From the NCBI GenBank assembly GCA_039942715.1, contig JBDVBY010000003.1:1-64000 (forward strand): a DNA stretch of 64,000 bases. Direction: 5' to 3'. The position numbers were made by a program, and so were the translations under genes. Shown here in pieces: positions 7,462 through 16,491 of the stretch (positions within the stretch are counted from its first letter, which is position 1; every line of letters begins with the position of its first letter). Source of the stretch: JABDJX01 sp039942715 (GTDB lineage Bacteria > Pseudomonadota > Alphaproteobacteria > Rhodobacterales > Rhodobacteraceae). The notes beneath the pieces are model-generated. The model was not told the DNA's origin, did no database searches, and saw only the letters and a list, made by a program, of their open reading frames with translations.

Positions 7462-8462
7462 GAAATGCGCAATCCATCTGCGCCGAATTTGTGAATTTGC
7501 GACGCATCCGGTGTCAGGTAAACCGTGTCACCGTGCTTGACCGCGACATCACCACTTGCCCGCACAGTCATTGGGTCACAGCCCGCTACGCCGTGGATGT
7601 GAATGAAAGTGTCTGACCCAAGGTGTTCGGCCACACCAACAGTTCCCTGCCATTCGCCTGCAGAGGTCGATACCTCAATATGCTCTGGGCGCACTCCGAT
7701 AGTTGTGGCGTTGTGTTTAGCCGCTTCACTCCCATCCATAAGGTTCATCTTCGGGCTACCAATAAAGCCAGCCACGAAGACGTTCCGAGGCGTATGATAC
7801 AGCTCTAAGGGGCTGCCAACTTGCTCGATTACGCCTGCCTGTAAAACAACAATTTTGTCGGCCATTGTCATGGCTTCAACTTGGTCGTGGGTCACGTAGA
7901 CCATGGTTGTATCAAGCTTCTTATGAAGTTCAGAAATCTCCATCCGCATGCCAACACGCAATGCGGCATCAAGGTTAGACAGTGGCTCATCGAACAAGAA
8001 GGCCGAAGGTTCGCGCACAATCGCGCGGCCAATGGCAACACGCTGACGCTGACCACCGGAAAGCTGACCGGGTTTGCGATCCAAATAATCGGTGAGGTTC
8101 AACGCCTTGGCCGCAGCTTCGATCCGTTTGTCCTGCTCTTCCTTGCTCACCTTTGCCATGCGCATTGGAAAGGCGATATTCTTCCTCACCGACATGTGCG
8201 GGTAGAGGGCATAGGATTGGAACACCATCGCCAACCTGCGCTTTGATGGTGGCAGGTCAGTTGCGTCTTTTCCGTCGATTTCGATGTTGCCCGACGTGGT
8301 ATCCTCAAGCCCCGCGATCAGACGCAAAAGCGTCGATTTACCGCAACCCGATGGGCCAACGAAGACAACAAATTCGCCGTCTTCAATCTCCAAATCCAGC
8401 GGTGGAATAACCTCCACATCGCCAAATTTCTTCTGAACCTTTTTGAGCTGTATGCGTCCCAT
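7458..8462 (-). CDS. smoK: Polyol ABC transporter, ATP-binding protein
   Basis: A 334-residue ATPase of the MalK/SmoK type that powers import through SmoF-SmoG. The Walker A is GPSGCGKST (about residue 36), the signature is LSGGQRQR, and the Walker B is FLFDEPLSNLD, followed by the switch histidine in VYVTHDQ. Residues beyond about 235 form the MalK-type OB-fold regulatory domain (VGVRPEHIEV). It starts 11 bases after the smoG stop and overlaps smoS by four bases. Confidence 0.92.
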   Translation of the reverse strand: MGRIQLKKVQKKFGDVEVIPPLDLEIEDGEFVVFVGPSGCGKSTLLRLIAGLEDTTSGNIEIDGKDATDLPPSKRRLAMVFQSYALYPHMSVRKNIAFPMRMAKVSKEEQDKRIEAAAKALNLTDYLDRKPGQLSGGQRQRVAIGRAIVREPSAFLFDEPLSNLDAALRVGMRMEISELHKKLDTTMVYVTHDQVEAMTMADKIVVLQAGVIEQVGSPLELYHTPRNVFVAGFIGSPKMNLMDGSEAAKHNATTIGVRPEHIEVSTSAGEWQGTVGVAEHLGSDTFIHIHGVAGCDPMTVRASGDVAVKHGDTVYLTPDASQIHKFGADGLRIS

Positions 8463-8473
8463 ATTTCTATCCC

Positions 8474-9307
8474 TTACTTCACAGCACCGAAGGTCAGACC
8501 CCGGACAAGTTGTTTCTGGCTAAACCAGCCCATGATCAAAATCGGCGCAATGGCCATCACCGAAGCTGCACTCAGCTTGGCATAAAACAGACCTTCCGGG
8601 CTGGAATAACTGGTGATGAACGCCGTCAACGGAGCCGCATTCGCAGCCGTCAAGTTGATCGTCCAAAACGCTTCGTTCCACGCCAAAATGATGTTCAGCA
8701 AGATGGTAGAGGCGATGCCCGGAATGGCCATCGGCGTCAGCACATACAGAACCTCATCGCGTAAGCTTGCCCCGTCCATACGCGCCGCTTCCAGAATTTC
8801 ACCCGGAATTTCCCGGAAGTATGTGTAAAGCATCCAAACGATGATCGGCAGGTTGATCAGCGTTAGAACGATGGTCAGGCCAATGCGGGTATCAAGCAAC
8901 TGGAAATCGCGGAAGATCAGGTAAATCGGAACCAGCACCCCCACAGGCGGCAGCATCTTAGTGGACAGCATCCACATCAAGATGTTCTTCGTGTGCTTTG
9001 ACGGAACAAACGCCATCGACCACGCCGCAGGGATCGCAATCAGCAGACCCAAGAATGTGGACCCAACCGAGATGATCACCGAGTTGGAAAAGTGTTTGAA
9101 ATAGTCAGACCTTGCCTGAACCGTGCTAAAGCTTTCCGTCGTCCAGCCCGACCCAAACAGTACCTCAAGCGGTGCCCGGATCGCGTTCTCTTCGGTTTTC
9201 AGCGAAAGGATCACAATCCAAAGGATCGGGAAGAACATCAAAAACCCAAGCGTGCCAGCAATAGCTGTGTTGAAGGATTTGGTTTTGGTTGAAACTGCGC
9301 GTGCCAT
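8474..9307 (-). CDS. smoG: Polyol ABC transporter, permease 2
   Basis: A 277-residue inner-membrane permease of the MalG/SmoG type with about six membrane helices. The cytoplasmic EAA loop that contacts the ATPase is EAARMDGASLRDEV, near residue 177. It pairs with SmoF to form the channel. It lies 15 bases after smoF and 11 bases before smoK in the same operon. Confidence 0.9.
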   Translation of the reverse strand: MARAVSTKTKSFNTAIAGTLGFLMFFPILWIVILSLKTEENAIRAPLEVLFGSGWTTESFSTVQARSDYFKHFSNSVIISVGSTFLGLLIAIPAAWSMAFVPSKHTKNILMWMLSTKMLPPVGVLVPIYLIFRDFQLLDTRIGLTIVLTLINLPIIVWMLYTYFREIPGEILEAARMDGASLRDEVLYVLTPMAIPGIASTILLNIILAWNEAFWTINLTAANAAPLTAFITSYSSPEGLFYAKLSAASVMAIAPILIMGWFSQKQLVRGLTFGAVK

Positions 9308-9322
9308 GTCCGTTCTCCTCCC

Positions 9323-10195
9323 TCAAGCGTCCAGGTTTTTGCCGATCATCCGCATCAGGAAGATCGCAACAATGTTGGCAAGGATGATGGCGATCACGCC
9401 CCCTGCACTGCCCATGCCCACATCGAATTGCAAAAGCGATGAAACGTAGATCAGGTATGTAAGGTTCGTTGTCGCCGTGCCCGGTCCACCGTTTGTGGTC
9501 ACCAGAATTTCGGCAAACACCGAAAGCAAGAAAATCGTTTGGATTAGGATCACAACGGTGATTGCACGCGCCAAGTGCGGCAGCATGATGAAAAAGAACC
9601 TGTTCCACCAGTTCGCGCCGTCCATCTCAGCGGCTTCCAATTGCTCTTGATCAAGCGATTGCAAGGCTGTCAGCAAGATCAGCGTCGCAAACGGCAACCA
9701 CATCCAAGAGACAATAAAGATTATCGAGGCCAGCGGGTATTGCCCAAAGAAATCAATCGGCGGGAACCCCATGCCGGTTACGATCCGCCCAAAAATGCCG
9801 TTGACCGGATTCATGAACATGTTTTTCCAAACAAGCGCAGACACCGTCGGCATCACAAAGAAGGGCGCGATGACTAGGATACGGATGAACCCTTGGGCGA
9901 ACATCGGCTTGTCCAACAACAATGCAGCCCCTAGCCCGCCAAACACCGTGATGCACAACACGCCACCCACAAGTGCCAGGGTGTTGTAGATCGAGTCTTT
10001 GAAGCTTGGGTCAGTGATGAACCAATAGTAGTTGTCCCACCCAGCAAACGGCGTCGCACCCGGTTGCAGCAAGTTATAATACAGGAACGAGAAATAGATG
10101 GTCATGCAGAGCGGCACGAGCATCCAGCCTAGAAGCAGAATAACCGCAGGCGAGATCATCAGTCGTGCAGCAGACCTGGACGCTTTCGTGGCCAT
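9323..10195 (-). CDS. smoF: Polyol ABC transporter, permease 1
   Basis: A 290-residue inner-membrane permease of the MalF/SmoF type with about six helices. The EAA loop is EAAEMDGANWWNRF near residue 187. It is the first membrane gene after the binding protein, separated from smoE by 139 bases that contain a strong hairpin at 10292-10321, which probably lowers its expression relative to smoE. Confidence 0.9.
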   Translation of the reverse strand: MATKASRSAARLMISPAVILLLGWMLVPLCMTIYFSFLYYNLLQPGATPFAGWDNYYWFITDPSFKDSIYNTLALVGGVLCITVFGGLGAALLLDKPMFAQGFIRILVIAPFFVMPTVSALVWKNMFMNPVNGIFGRIVTGMGFPPIDFFGQYPLASIIFIVSWMWLPFATLILLTALQSLDQEQLEAAEMDGANWWNRFFFIMLPHLARAITVVILIQTIFLLSVFAEILVTTNGGPGTATTNLTYLIYVSSLLQFDVGMGSAGGVIAIILANIVAIFLMRMIGKNLDA

Positions 10196-10291
10196 GCGTT
10201 TTGCCCCCTTAAAAAGTCTTGCGTGTCAGCACTTAAGGAAAAGCCCAAGCGGGCCTTTTCTAAAACAATAACACTAGTGGGTAGAAAATAA

Positions 10292-10321
10292 ATGGGCCGA
10301 GGTAATACCCCCTCGGCCCAT
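10292..10321 (-). terminator. Intra-operon hairpin after smoE
   Basis: ATGGGCCGAGG (10292-10302) pairs perfectly over 11 bases with CCTCGGCCCAT (10311-10321) around an eight-base loop. On the minus strand it is followed by TTATTTTCTA. It lies 14 bases past the smoE stop. Such structures behind binding-protein genes usually act as partial terminators or 3' mRNA stabilisers, giving more binding protein than permease. Confidence 0.75.
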
Positions 10322-10334
10322 CAAGGGAGGAAGA

Positions 10335-11654
10335 TTACTTGATGTAACCTGCCTTAGTCATTTCGCGCACTGCGAAGTCTTGGCTGTTTGCCAGTGCTTC
10401 TTCGACGGTCGACTGACCGGCCAAAGCTGCTGCAACCTGCTGACCAACGTAGTTACCGATGCCCTGGAATTCAGGGATCGCTACGAACTGAACACCTGTG
10501 TAAGGCGTTGGCAGAAGTGTTGCGTCTGCAGGGTCAACCGACAGTATCGCGTCGACAACTGCTGGTGCGAAAGGTGCTGCTTCGATGCGGCGTGCATCTT
10601 CTTCAACTGACTGACGTGTGCCCGAAGGAACAGCCACCCAACCTTTGGATTCACCAACGGCTTCGAAGTACTCTTTCGAAGTTGACCACTTCAAGAAGCT
10701 CTTGGCAGTGTCCACTTTCTTGGTGCTTGCTGGGATCGCAAGAGCCCATGACCAGAACCAGCCTGTGCCTTTTGCAGTTGCCTGCATTGGTGCTTTTACG
10801 AAGTCAGTTTTGTCAGCAACAGTCGAAGTATCTGGGTTACGGACGTCGCCAGCGGCGGATGTCGCGTCAACCCAAGTTGCACACTTGCCGTCTTTGAACA
10901 GCGCACGGTTTTCGTTGTGACCGTTTGCAGACGCGCCTGGAGGGCCCGATTCAAGCATCAGATCAACATAGTACGTAACAGCAGCGTTCCACTCTGGGCT
11001 ATCCAGCTGTGGATTCCACTCTTCGTCGAACCAGCGTGCGCCGAATGCGTTTGCAACGGTACCAACGAATGCCATGTTCTCACCCCAGCCGGCTTTACCG
11101 CGCTGACATGTGCCATACATTCCGTTGTCTGGGTCGTGAACGGCTGCAGCCAGTTCAGCAAACTCAGTGTAAGTGATCTGCTCTTGCGGCATTTCAACGC
11201 CAGCAGCTTCGAACACGTCTGTGCGGTAGAATGTGAACGATGTCTCTGAATAGAGCGGCAGAGCGTAAAGGTTGCCGTCAGCAGACAGACCGTTGCGCAC
11301 CAGCTGAAAAACATCTTCCAGATCATAGTCAGCATCGTCTGCAAAATCGTTCAGTGGTGTGAGCCAGCCATTAGCGCCCCAGATTGGAGTTTCGTACGCA
11401 CCGATAAACATGATGTCGAACGAACCACCGTTAGTGGCGATGTCTTGTGTTGTGCGCTGACGAAGCACGTTCTCCTCCAGAACAACCCAGTTGATGGTGT
11501 TGCCTGTTGCTTCTTCCCACGCTGGAGCAAGCTCCTGCATGGTGATCATGTCAGCGTTGTTCACTGTCGCAATCGTAATTTCTTCCGCGGACGCGATGCC
11601 CGCGACAAGACCGAAACCGACCGTTGTGGTCAGCAGTGTTTTTTTGATAGACAT
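10335..11654 (-). CDS. smoE: Polyol ABC transporter, periplasmic substrate-binding protein
   Basis: A 439-residue extracytoplasmic solute-binding protein (family 1). The signal peptide covers residues 1 to about 23, with probable cleavage at ASA-EE. The mature chain keeps the two-lobe fold and the late AKSFLKWSTSKEY segment seen in maltose/polyol binders. It captures the polyol and delivers it to SmoF-SmoG. GGGAGGA lies just before the start. It is the first gene of the minus-strand operon, and an operator-like motif lies 13 bases upstream. Confidence 0.9.
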   Translation of the reverse strand: MSIKKTLLTTTVGFGLVAGIASAEEITIATVNNADMITMQELAPAWEEATGNTINWVVLEENVLRQRTTQDIATNGGSFDIMFIGAYETPIWGANGWLTPLNDFADDADYDLEDVFQLVRNGLSADGNLYALPLYSETSFTFYRTDVFEAAGVEMPQEQITYTEFAELAAAVHDPDNGMYGTCQRGKAGWGENMAFVGTVANAFGARWFDEEWNPQLDSPEWNAAVTYYVDLMLESGPPGASANGHNENRALFKDGKCATWVDATSAAGDVRNPDTSTVADKTDFVKAPMQATAKGTGWFWSWALAIPASTKKVDTAKSFLKWSTSKEYFEAVGESKGWVAVPSGTRQSVEEDARRIEAAPFAPAVVDAILSVDPADATLLPTPYTGVQFVAIPEFQGIGNYVGQQVAAALAGQSTVEEALANSQDFAVREMTKAGYIK

Positions 11655-11666
11655 TGCGTCCTCCCA

Positions 11667-11681
11667 TTTGACACGTGCAAA
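11667..11681 (-). promoter_or_regulatory. LacI-type operator in front of smoE
   Basis: TTTGACACGTGCAAA has the TTTG-N7-CAAA dyad. It matches the motif at 12866-12880 at 14 of 15 positions, and identity extends into AAAG. It lies between the putative smoE -10 and its ribosome-binding site, where a bound repressor would block transcription. The nearby LacI-type protein is the obvious candidate binder. Confidence 0.6.
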
Positions 11682-11683
11682 AA

Positions 11684-11711
11684 GCTATTCTGAACCGAGC
11701 CGATGAGTCAA
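11684..11711 (-). promoter_or_regulatory. Putative sigma-70 promoter of the smo operon
   Basis: On the minus strand TTGACT (11711-11706) is followed after 16 bases by AATAGC (11689-11684). The -35 is good and the -10 is weak. The operator-like motif begins three bases downstream, so repression would act at the start site. Confidence 0.4.
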
Positions 11712-11763
11712 GCGCAGAATTGACGCGCGTTAAGTCTCTAATCCGATACAGAATTCGTCAGAC

Positions 11764-12807
11764 TCACGCCGACTCGCGGATTTTCAGCGCGCCATCTCGA
11801 AGCAAGATTTCACCCTCGCCCTCTCGCCCGTCGCGCACACGGCGCGCCAAAAGCTCCACAGTGTCGCGACCAATTTTACCCACATCTTGCGCCACAGTTG
11901 TCACCGCAGGAAATATGTATCGACTAAGAGGATGGTCATCGTGTCCCGCAATCCGCAACTCCCCGCGCTTTTCACCGTCACGTGCAAAGAACAGACCGTG
12001 CGTGTTCGCCGCCCTGATCGCGCCAATCGCAACGCGGTCATTTGCGCACAGGATCGTGGCATCCACATAGCGCCCATAGCCAAAATGATCATTCATGACT
12101 TCAAAGCCATATTTCTCAAAACGCCACGATTCCATGCCATCTGGCGTCTCAACAACTGCAGCTTCAAAGCCCGCCTTTTCCATCCGTTGGAAGTACGCAT
12201 CCTGACGATCAAGAGCGTTCGTATTGAGCTTTGGCATTCCCAAAAAGACCGGAGGAGCACCAGTGCGGCATAGGTAATCCACCATAACACCAACGCTATT
12301 TGCGTTGTTTGTCCCAACAAAATCAGCGTTTGGCAGATCACACCCCGGACGGGAATCCGCAAAAACGATAGGGAAGTCAGCGCTTGCGGCCTGAAACGCG
12401 TCAAAGTTTCCGTTCGTGCCCAGCGGTGAGACGATTGCCCCATCCACGTACATAGAACGAAGCTTCTCAATGGCCTGTTCCTCAGACGCCAAATCTCCGT
12501 GCGAGCTTTGCGTGATTATCGTAAACCCTGCCGCGCGCGCGGCGATTTCTATTGAATCAAGAAGGCTCGCAAAGAACAAATCCTCGAAATACGGGATCAC
12601 AACGCCGATAAGCCCCGTAGACTTACGATTCTGTCGCGTCGCCAAAAAATTATAGACGTAGTCGACTTCGCCCAGACCCTTTTTTATCTTCGTCGCCGTC
12701 GAAGGCATGACGCTTGCCTCATCCTCAAAATACCGCGCCAAGGTCGGGCGCGACACGGCAATCGCTTCTGAAAGCTCTTTCATCGTATGGATTTTGGGCT
12801 TGCTCAT
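11764..12807 (-). CDS. LacI-family transcriptional regulator of the polyol genes
   Basis: A 347-residue LacI-type regulator. Residues about 5-28 form the helix-turn-helix (IHTMKELSEAIAVSRPTLARYF) and residues about 55-345 form the periplasmic-binding-protein-like sugar-sensing domain (GLIGVVIPYFEDLFFASLL). LacI proteins are usually repressors released by a sugar. It lies between the transport operon (same strand, downstream) and the divergent kinase, and matching operator motifs occur in both control regions. ATG 12807 is preferred over a TTG three codons upstream. The inducer is probably the imported polyol or its ketose. Confidence 0.85.
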   Translation of the reverse strand: MSKPKIHTMKELSEAIAVSRPTLARYFEDEASVMPSTATKIKKGLGEVDYVYNFLATRQNRKSTGLIGVVIPYFEDLFFASLLDSIEIAARAAGFTIITQSSHGDLASEEQAIEKLRSMYVDGAIVSPLGTNGNFDAFQAASADFPIVFADSRPGCDLPNADFVGTNNANSVGVMVDYLCRTGAPPVFLGMPKLNTNALDRQDAYFQRMEKAGFEAAVVETPDGMESWRFEKYGFEVMNDHFGYGRYVDATILCANDRVAIGAIRAANTHGLFFARDGEKRGELRIAGHDDHPLSRYIFPAVTTVAQDVGKIGRDTVELLARRVRDGREGEGEILLRDGALKIRESA

Positions 12808-12865
12808 AGCATTCAACTCACGTGCTGCTCACTTTGCAGGGTTCTTTACAAACTATGCCATATCT

Positions 12866-12895
12866 TTTGACATGTGCAAAAAGTTTATTTAGACC
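12866..12895 (+). promoter_or_regulatory. Operator overlapping the promoter of the kinase-gatZ genes
   Basis: TTTGACATGTGCAAA (12866-12880) is the second copy of the LacI-type motif. It overlaps a -35 element TTGACA (12867-12872), followed after 17 bases by TAGACC (12890-12895). Transcription would start near 12903, about 30 bases before the kinase start. The same site could also repress the regulator gene on the other strand. Confidence 0.55.
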
Positions 12896-12935
12896 TTGAT
12901 CCCGATGTAAAAGGCCCGGCCTGTAAAGGAGCGTC

Positions 12936-13892
12936 ATGCGCCAAACTCCTACAATTGCGACGGTCGGCGAAATCCTCGTCGAGTTTGTGTCCCACACGAA
13001 GAACTGCGGGTTAAGAAAAATCAGCGAGTATTCGGGCCCTTACCCAAGCGGCGCGCCTGCCATTTTCCTTGATCAGGTCGCAAGAATGGGTGCGCCAACC
13101 GAAATGATTGGCGGCGTCGGCGACGATGGTTTTGGCCAAACCGTTTTAGGCCGTCTGAACGCAGATGGCGTTGGCACGCGCGGCATCACGGTCAACAAAG
13201 ATCACAGCACTGGCGTTGCCTTCGTCTCATACTACGACGACGGAAAACGCGACTTTATCTTTCATCTGACCAACACAGCCTCCGATCATTTTGAGGTGCC
13301 TCAGACCCTGCTTGACCCCGCAAATACGATTCTGCACGTCTCAGCCTCCTCTCTTGGAAACACGCCTATGCGCGACATGATCATGGCCACGTTGCGCATG
13401 ATTGATGCCGCTGGCGGCAAGATAAGCTGTGACCCAAACGCCCGCCCAGAACTGATGCGCGACGCTGCGGTGCGCGACGCAATGACCGAGGCAATGGACA
13501 AAAGCACCTATCTAATGCCCAGCACCAGCGATTTAGACTTTCTGTTTCCTGACATGTCTGAGGACGCCGCTGTCGAGCATCTGCTCAAGTCAAAAGCCGA
13601 AGTCATCGTGATCAAACGCGGCGCTGTAGGTGCAACTGTTGTAAGCGGCAACGAGCGCCATGATTTCACCGGGCACCGTGTTGAGGAAATAGACCCCACC
13701 GGCGCAGGCGATTGTTTTGGCGGCACGTTCATCGGCCTCATGGCCCAAGGGGCAAGCCTGCAAGACGCAGGCGCACACGCCAACGCGGCGGGAGCCCTCG
13801 CCGTCAAAAAACGCGGGCCAATGGAAGGAAACTCCAGCCCCGCTGAACTGGCCAAATTCCTTGAACACCAAAAAGACGAGACCACCGCATGA
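12936..13892 (+). CDS. PfkB-family sugar kinase, probable tagatose or fructose kinase
   Basis: A 318-residue ribokinase-family enzyme. Near the N-terminus are VGEILVEF and a glycine-rich VGDDGFGQ stretch. The C-terminal DPTGAGDCFGG holds the catalytic aspartate and anion hole. PfkB enzymes phosphorylate sugars with ATP. The partner gene gatZ overlaps its end by four bases, which points to D-tagatose, made from galactitol by SmoS. A fructokinase role, as for MtlZ in Rhodobacter mannitol operons, is the alternative. AAGGAG precedes the start. Confidence 0.82.
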   Translation: MRQTPTIATVGEILVEFVSHTKNCGLRKISEYSGPYPSGAPAIFLDQVARMGAPTEMIGGVGDDGFGQTVLGRLNADGVGTRGITVNKDHSTGVAFVSYYDDGKRDFIFHLTNTASDHFEVPQTLLDPANTILHVSASSLGNTPMRDMIMATLRMIDAAGGKISCDPNARPELMRDAAVRDAMTEAMDKSTYLMPSTSDLDFLFPDMSEDAAVEHLLKSKAEVIVIKRGAVGATVVSGNERHDFTGHRVEEIDPTGAGDCFGGTFIGLMAQGASLQDAGAHANAAGALAVKKRGPMEGNSSPAELAKFLEHQKDETTA

Positions 13893-15148
13893 GCATTATC
13901 CATGATCTGATCGCCCGAAACCGCGCGGGCGAAGCTGTCGGCCTGCCCTGCTTTTGTACAGCCAACGAACACGTGTTGCGTGCCGTTCTGTCTTTTGCCA
14001 AGCAAACCGGATTTCCGACGGTGATCGAAGCGACTTGCAATCAGGTCAACCAATTCGGTGGCTACACCGGCATGACGGCGGCTGACTTCATGGCTTGGCT
14101 AACCGATATGGCGACCGAGGCTGGCGTGCCGATGGATCAGTTAATCTTGGGCGGCGATCACCTTGGCCCGAATGTCTGGAAAGACGAGCCACTTGAGCAA
14201 GCGATGGAAAAATCGCGCGAGTTGGTGAAATCCTACGTTCAAGCCGGGTTCAAGAAAATCCACCTAGACACCAGCATGGCATGTGGTGTCGAGCCTAACC
14301 CAACGTTTGCCCAAATCGCCGAACGCGCCGCCGAACTATGCGCGGTCGCCGAGGAGTTTGCGCCAAACCCCGAAGAGCTGTTTTACATTATTGGTACCGA
14401 AGTACCCATTCCCGGCGGCGAAACCGAAGAACCCGACGCATTGGATGTCACGTCCGTCGCGCGGTTCAACGACACCATCCAAACCCATCGCGACGCATGG
14501 GCCGCACGCGGGCTTGACGCGGTTTGGTCGAAAATCTTCTCAGTCGTTACACAGCCAGGCGTCGATTTTGGGCACTCCTCAATCTATCCGTTCGCACCAG
14601 AAAAGGCCCGCCCGCTCAGCGAGGCGATCCTGACTGAAGACGGCTTGACGTTCGAAGCGCACTCGACGGACTACCAATCCACCGATGCTTTGGGCGACTT
14701 GGTTAAGAACCACTTCTTCTTCCTCAAAGTAGGCCCCGAACTCACTTTCCGTTTCCGCGAGGCGATTTGGGCCTTGGCCACCATCGAAGACCAGCTTGGC
14801 CTTGAACGGCCCTCAAACATCCGCAACGTGATCAAGAACCAGATGAACACCAATCCCGGCAATTGGCAAAGCTACTACAGTGGCACCGAACAAGAGCTGA
14901 GCATCCTGAAAACCTTCAGCTACAGTGATCGCATTCGCTACTATTGGACGGACGAGAAAATTACCGCCGCTTTGGAAAGTCTTATCGCTTCATTGAAAGC
15001 CAGCTCAATACCTCAGCCCCTAATATCTCAAGCATTCATGGGTTTTGAATTCGGCGAAATTCCAAATTGCCCAACCACTTTGATCGAAGGCCATATCCTC
15101 CGTTGTGTTAGCCGCTACTTTGAAGCGGCCGGGCACCTGCGCCACTAA
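13889..15148 (+). CDS. gatZ: GatZ/KbaZ-family protein (tagatose-6-phosphate pathway)
   Basis: A 419-residue member of the GatZ/KbaZ family, close to the usual 420 residues. Recognisable segments are GLPCFCTANEHVL, IEATCNQVNQFGGYTGM, GGDHLGPNVW and HLDTSMACG. In enterobacteria GatZ is the non-catalytic partner of the class II aldolase GatY. In Agrobacterium a family member in a galactitol pathway was reported to act as a D-tagatose-6-phosphate 4-epimerase giving fructose-6-phosphate. No GatY-like gene is in this window, which favours the epimerase-type role. It overlaps the kinase stop by four bases, so the two are translationally coupled. Confidence 0.85.
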   Translation: MSIIHDLIARNRAGEAVGLPCFCTANEHVLRAVLSFAKQTGFPTVIEATCNQVNQFGGYTGMTAADFMAWLTDMATEAGVPMDQLILGGDHLGPNVWKDEPLEQAMEKSRELVKSYVQAGFKKIHLDTSMACGVEPNPTFAQIAERAAELCAVAEEFAPNPEELFYIIGTEVPIPGGETEEPDALDVTSVARFNDTIQTHRDAWAARGLDAVWSKIFSVVTQPGVDFGHSSIYPFAPEKARPLSEAILTEDGLTFEAHSTDYQSTDALGDLVKNHFFFLKVGPELTFRFREAIWALATIEDQLGLERPSNIRNVIKNQMNTNPGNWQSYYSGTEQELSILKTFSYSDRIRYYWTDEKITAALESLIASLKASSIPQPLISQAFMGFEFGEIPNCPTTLIEGHILRCVSRYFEAAGHLRH

Positions 15149-15337
15149 GTCATCTACAGGAATTTTCCGACCCGCGTAAAATGCCTACCTGCGTTTTGGG
15201 GCGAGAGAGACGACGGCCCTTTATCGCACTACAATCCCAACTTGGTCCGTCTCAGTTTGGAAACGGGTTCCACAAACCGCGGGAATTGCGTAAGAATTCC
15301 GGGTAAATTGGACATGGGAAATGGAGACTGGGGTGGC

Positions 15338-15427
15338 TGGCGGAGAGACAGGGATTCGAACCCTGGAGACGGTTTCCCGCCTACACACTTTCCAGGCGTG
15401 CGCCTTCGACCACTCGGCCACCTCTCC
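15338..15427 (-). tRNA. tRNA-Ser (anticodon GGA)
   Basis: On the minus strand a 90-base cloverleaf starts GGAGAGG and ends with encoded CCA. It has a type II long variable arm, the T-loop GGTTCGAATCC, and an anticodon stem CACGC/GTGTG enclosing CTGGAAA, giving anticodon GGA. This reads UCC and UCU serine codons. It stands alone between gatZ and the cysteine synthase gene. Confidence 0.95.
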
Positions 15428-15462
15428 GGTTCCCGCCTCGTATCAGGAAGTGTGTGGCGAAT

Positions 15463-16491
15463 TCAACCCTCGAAGACAGTCGCAATTTCACGTGGCGCGC
15501 CATCCAGCCACGGCGGCACCGGCAGACCCTTTTCGCGCAGGAAATCAGGGTTGAACATTTTGGACTGATAGCGCGTGCCGTAGTCGCACAGGATCGTCAC
15601 AATCGTATGGCCCGGCCCCATTTCTCGCGCCAAGCGGATGGCGCCTGCCACGTTGATCCCCGATGAACCGCCAAGACAAAGACCTTCATTCTGTAACAGA
15701 TCATAAACAATTGGCATCGCCTCGGCGTCCGCCACTTTATAGACAAAATCAGGTGTGAAGCCATCAAGGTTCGCGGTGATACGCCCCTGCCCGATCCCTT
15801 CGGTGATCGAGTTGCCCGCGGGTGGCTCTTGCTCGGTGTAAAGCTTGAAAAGCCCCGAGCCATCAGGATCAGAAAGGCCAACGCGCACACCTTTAGGCTG
15901 TAACACCTGGCCTACGCCTGCAAGCGTTCCACCCGAGCCAACAGCACATGTGAACCCGTCAACGCGCCCTTTGGTGTCTCTCCAAATCTCAGGGCCCGTC
16001 GTTTCAATATGCGCTTGACGATTGGCGACATTATCAAACTGGTTCGCCCAGATCGCACCGTTCGGCTCGGTTTCGTTCAGCTTGGCGGCAAGACGGGCGG
16101 AATACTTCACATAATTATCGGGGTTCTTGTAAGGCACTGCTGGCACCTGCACCAACTCGGCGCCCGCCAGACGGATCATGTCTTTCTTCTCTTGGCTTTG
16201 CGTTTCAGGGATCACGATCACCGTACGAAATCCCATCGACGCCCCCACAAGCGCCAGACCAATCCCCGTGTTCCCCGCCGTCCCTTCAACAATCGTGCCA
16301 CCTGGGCGGAGGTCCCCGCGTGCAATCGCATCTTTGATGATGAATAAGGCCGCGCGGTCTTTGACTGATTGACCGGGGTTCAGAAACTCGGCCTTTCCCA
16401 AGATTTCGCAACCCGTTGCTTCAGACGCCGCGCGCAGGCGGATCAGCGGGGTGTTTCCAACAGCATCGGCAAGATCAGAACGAATGGTCAT
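15463..16491 (-). CDS. Cysteine synthase A-type enzyme
   Basis: A 342-residue PLP-dependent enzyme that makes cysteine from O-acetylserine and sulfide. The PLP lysine is in PGQSVKDRA, the substrate loop is GTAGNTG, the phosphate-binding loop is GSGGTLAGV, and the late GGSSGIN motif is intact. It is slightly longer than classic CysK (about 310-325), and the C-terminal extension matches the longer alphaproteobacterial type. It stands alone, 36 bases from tRNA-Ser; no regulatory motif was recognised. Confidence 0.88.
   Translation of the reverse strand: MTIRSDLADAVGNTPLIRLRAASEATGCEILGKAEFLNPGQSVKDRAALFIIKDAIARGDLRPGGTIVEGTAGNTGIGLALVGASMGFRTVIVIPETQSQEKKDMIRLAGAELVQVPAVPYKNPDNYVKYSARLAAKLNETEPNGAIWANQFDNVANRQAHIETTGPEIWRDTKGRVDGFTCAVGSGGTLAGVGQVLQPKGVRVGLSDPDGSGLFKLYTEQEPPAGNSITEGIGQGRITANLDGFTPDFVYKVADAEAMPIVYDLLQNEGLCLGGSSGINVAGAIRLAREMGPGHTIVTILCDYGTRYQSKMFNPDFLREKGLPVPPWLDGAPREIATVFEG

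Noticed and set aside
15149..15337. Possible gene between gatZ and tRNA-Ser
   Set aside because: The short frames here run through the tRNA or lack a start site; the stretch shows no coding signal and no clear regulatory element.
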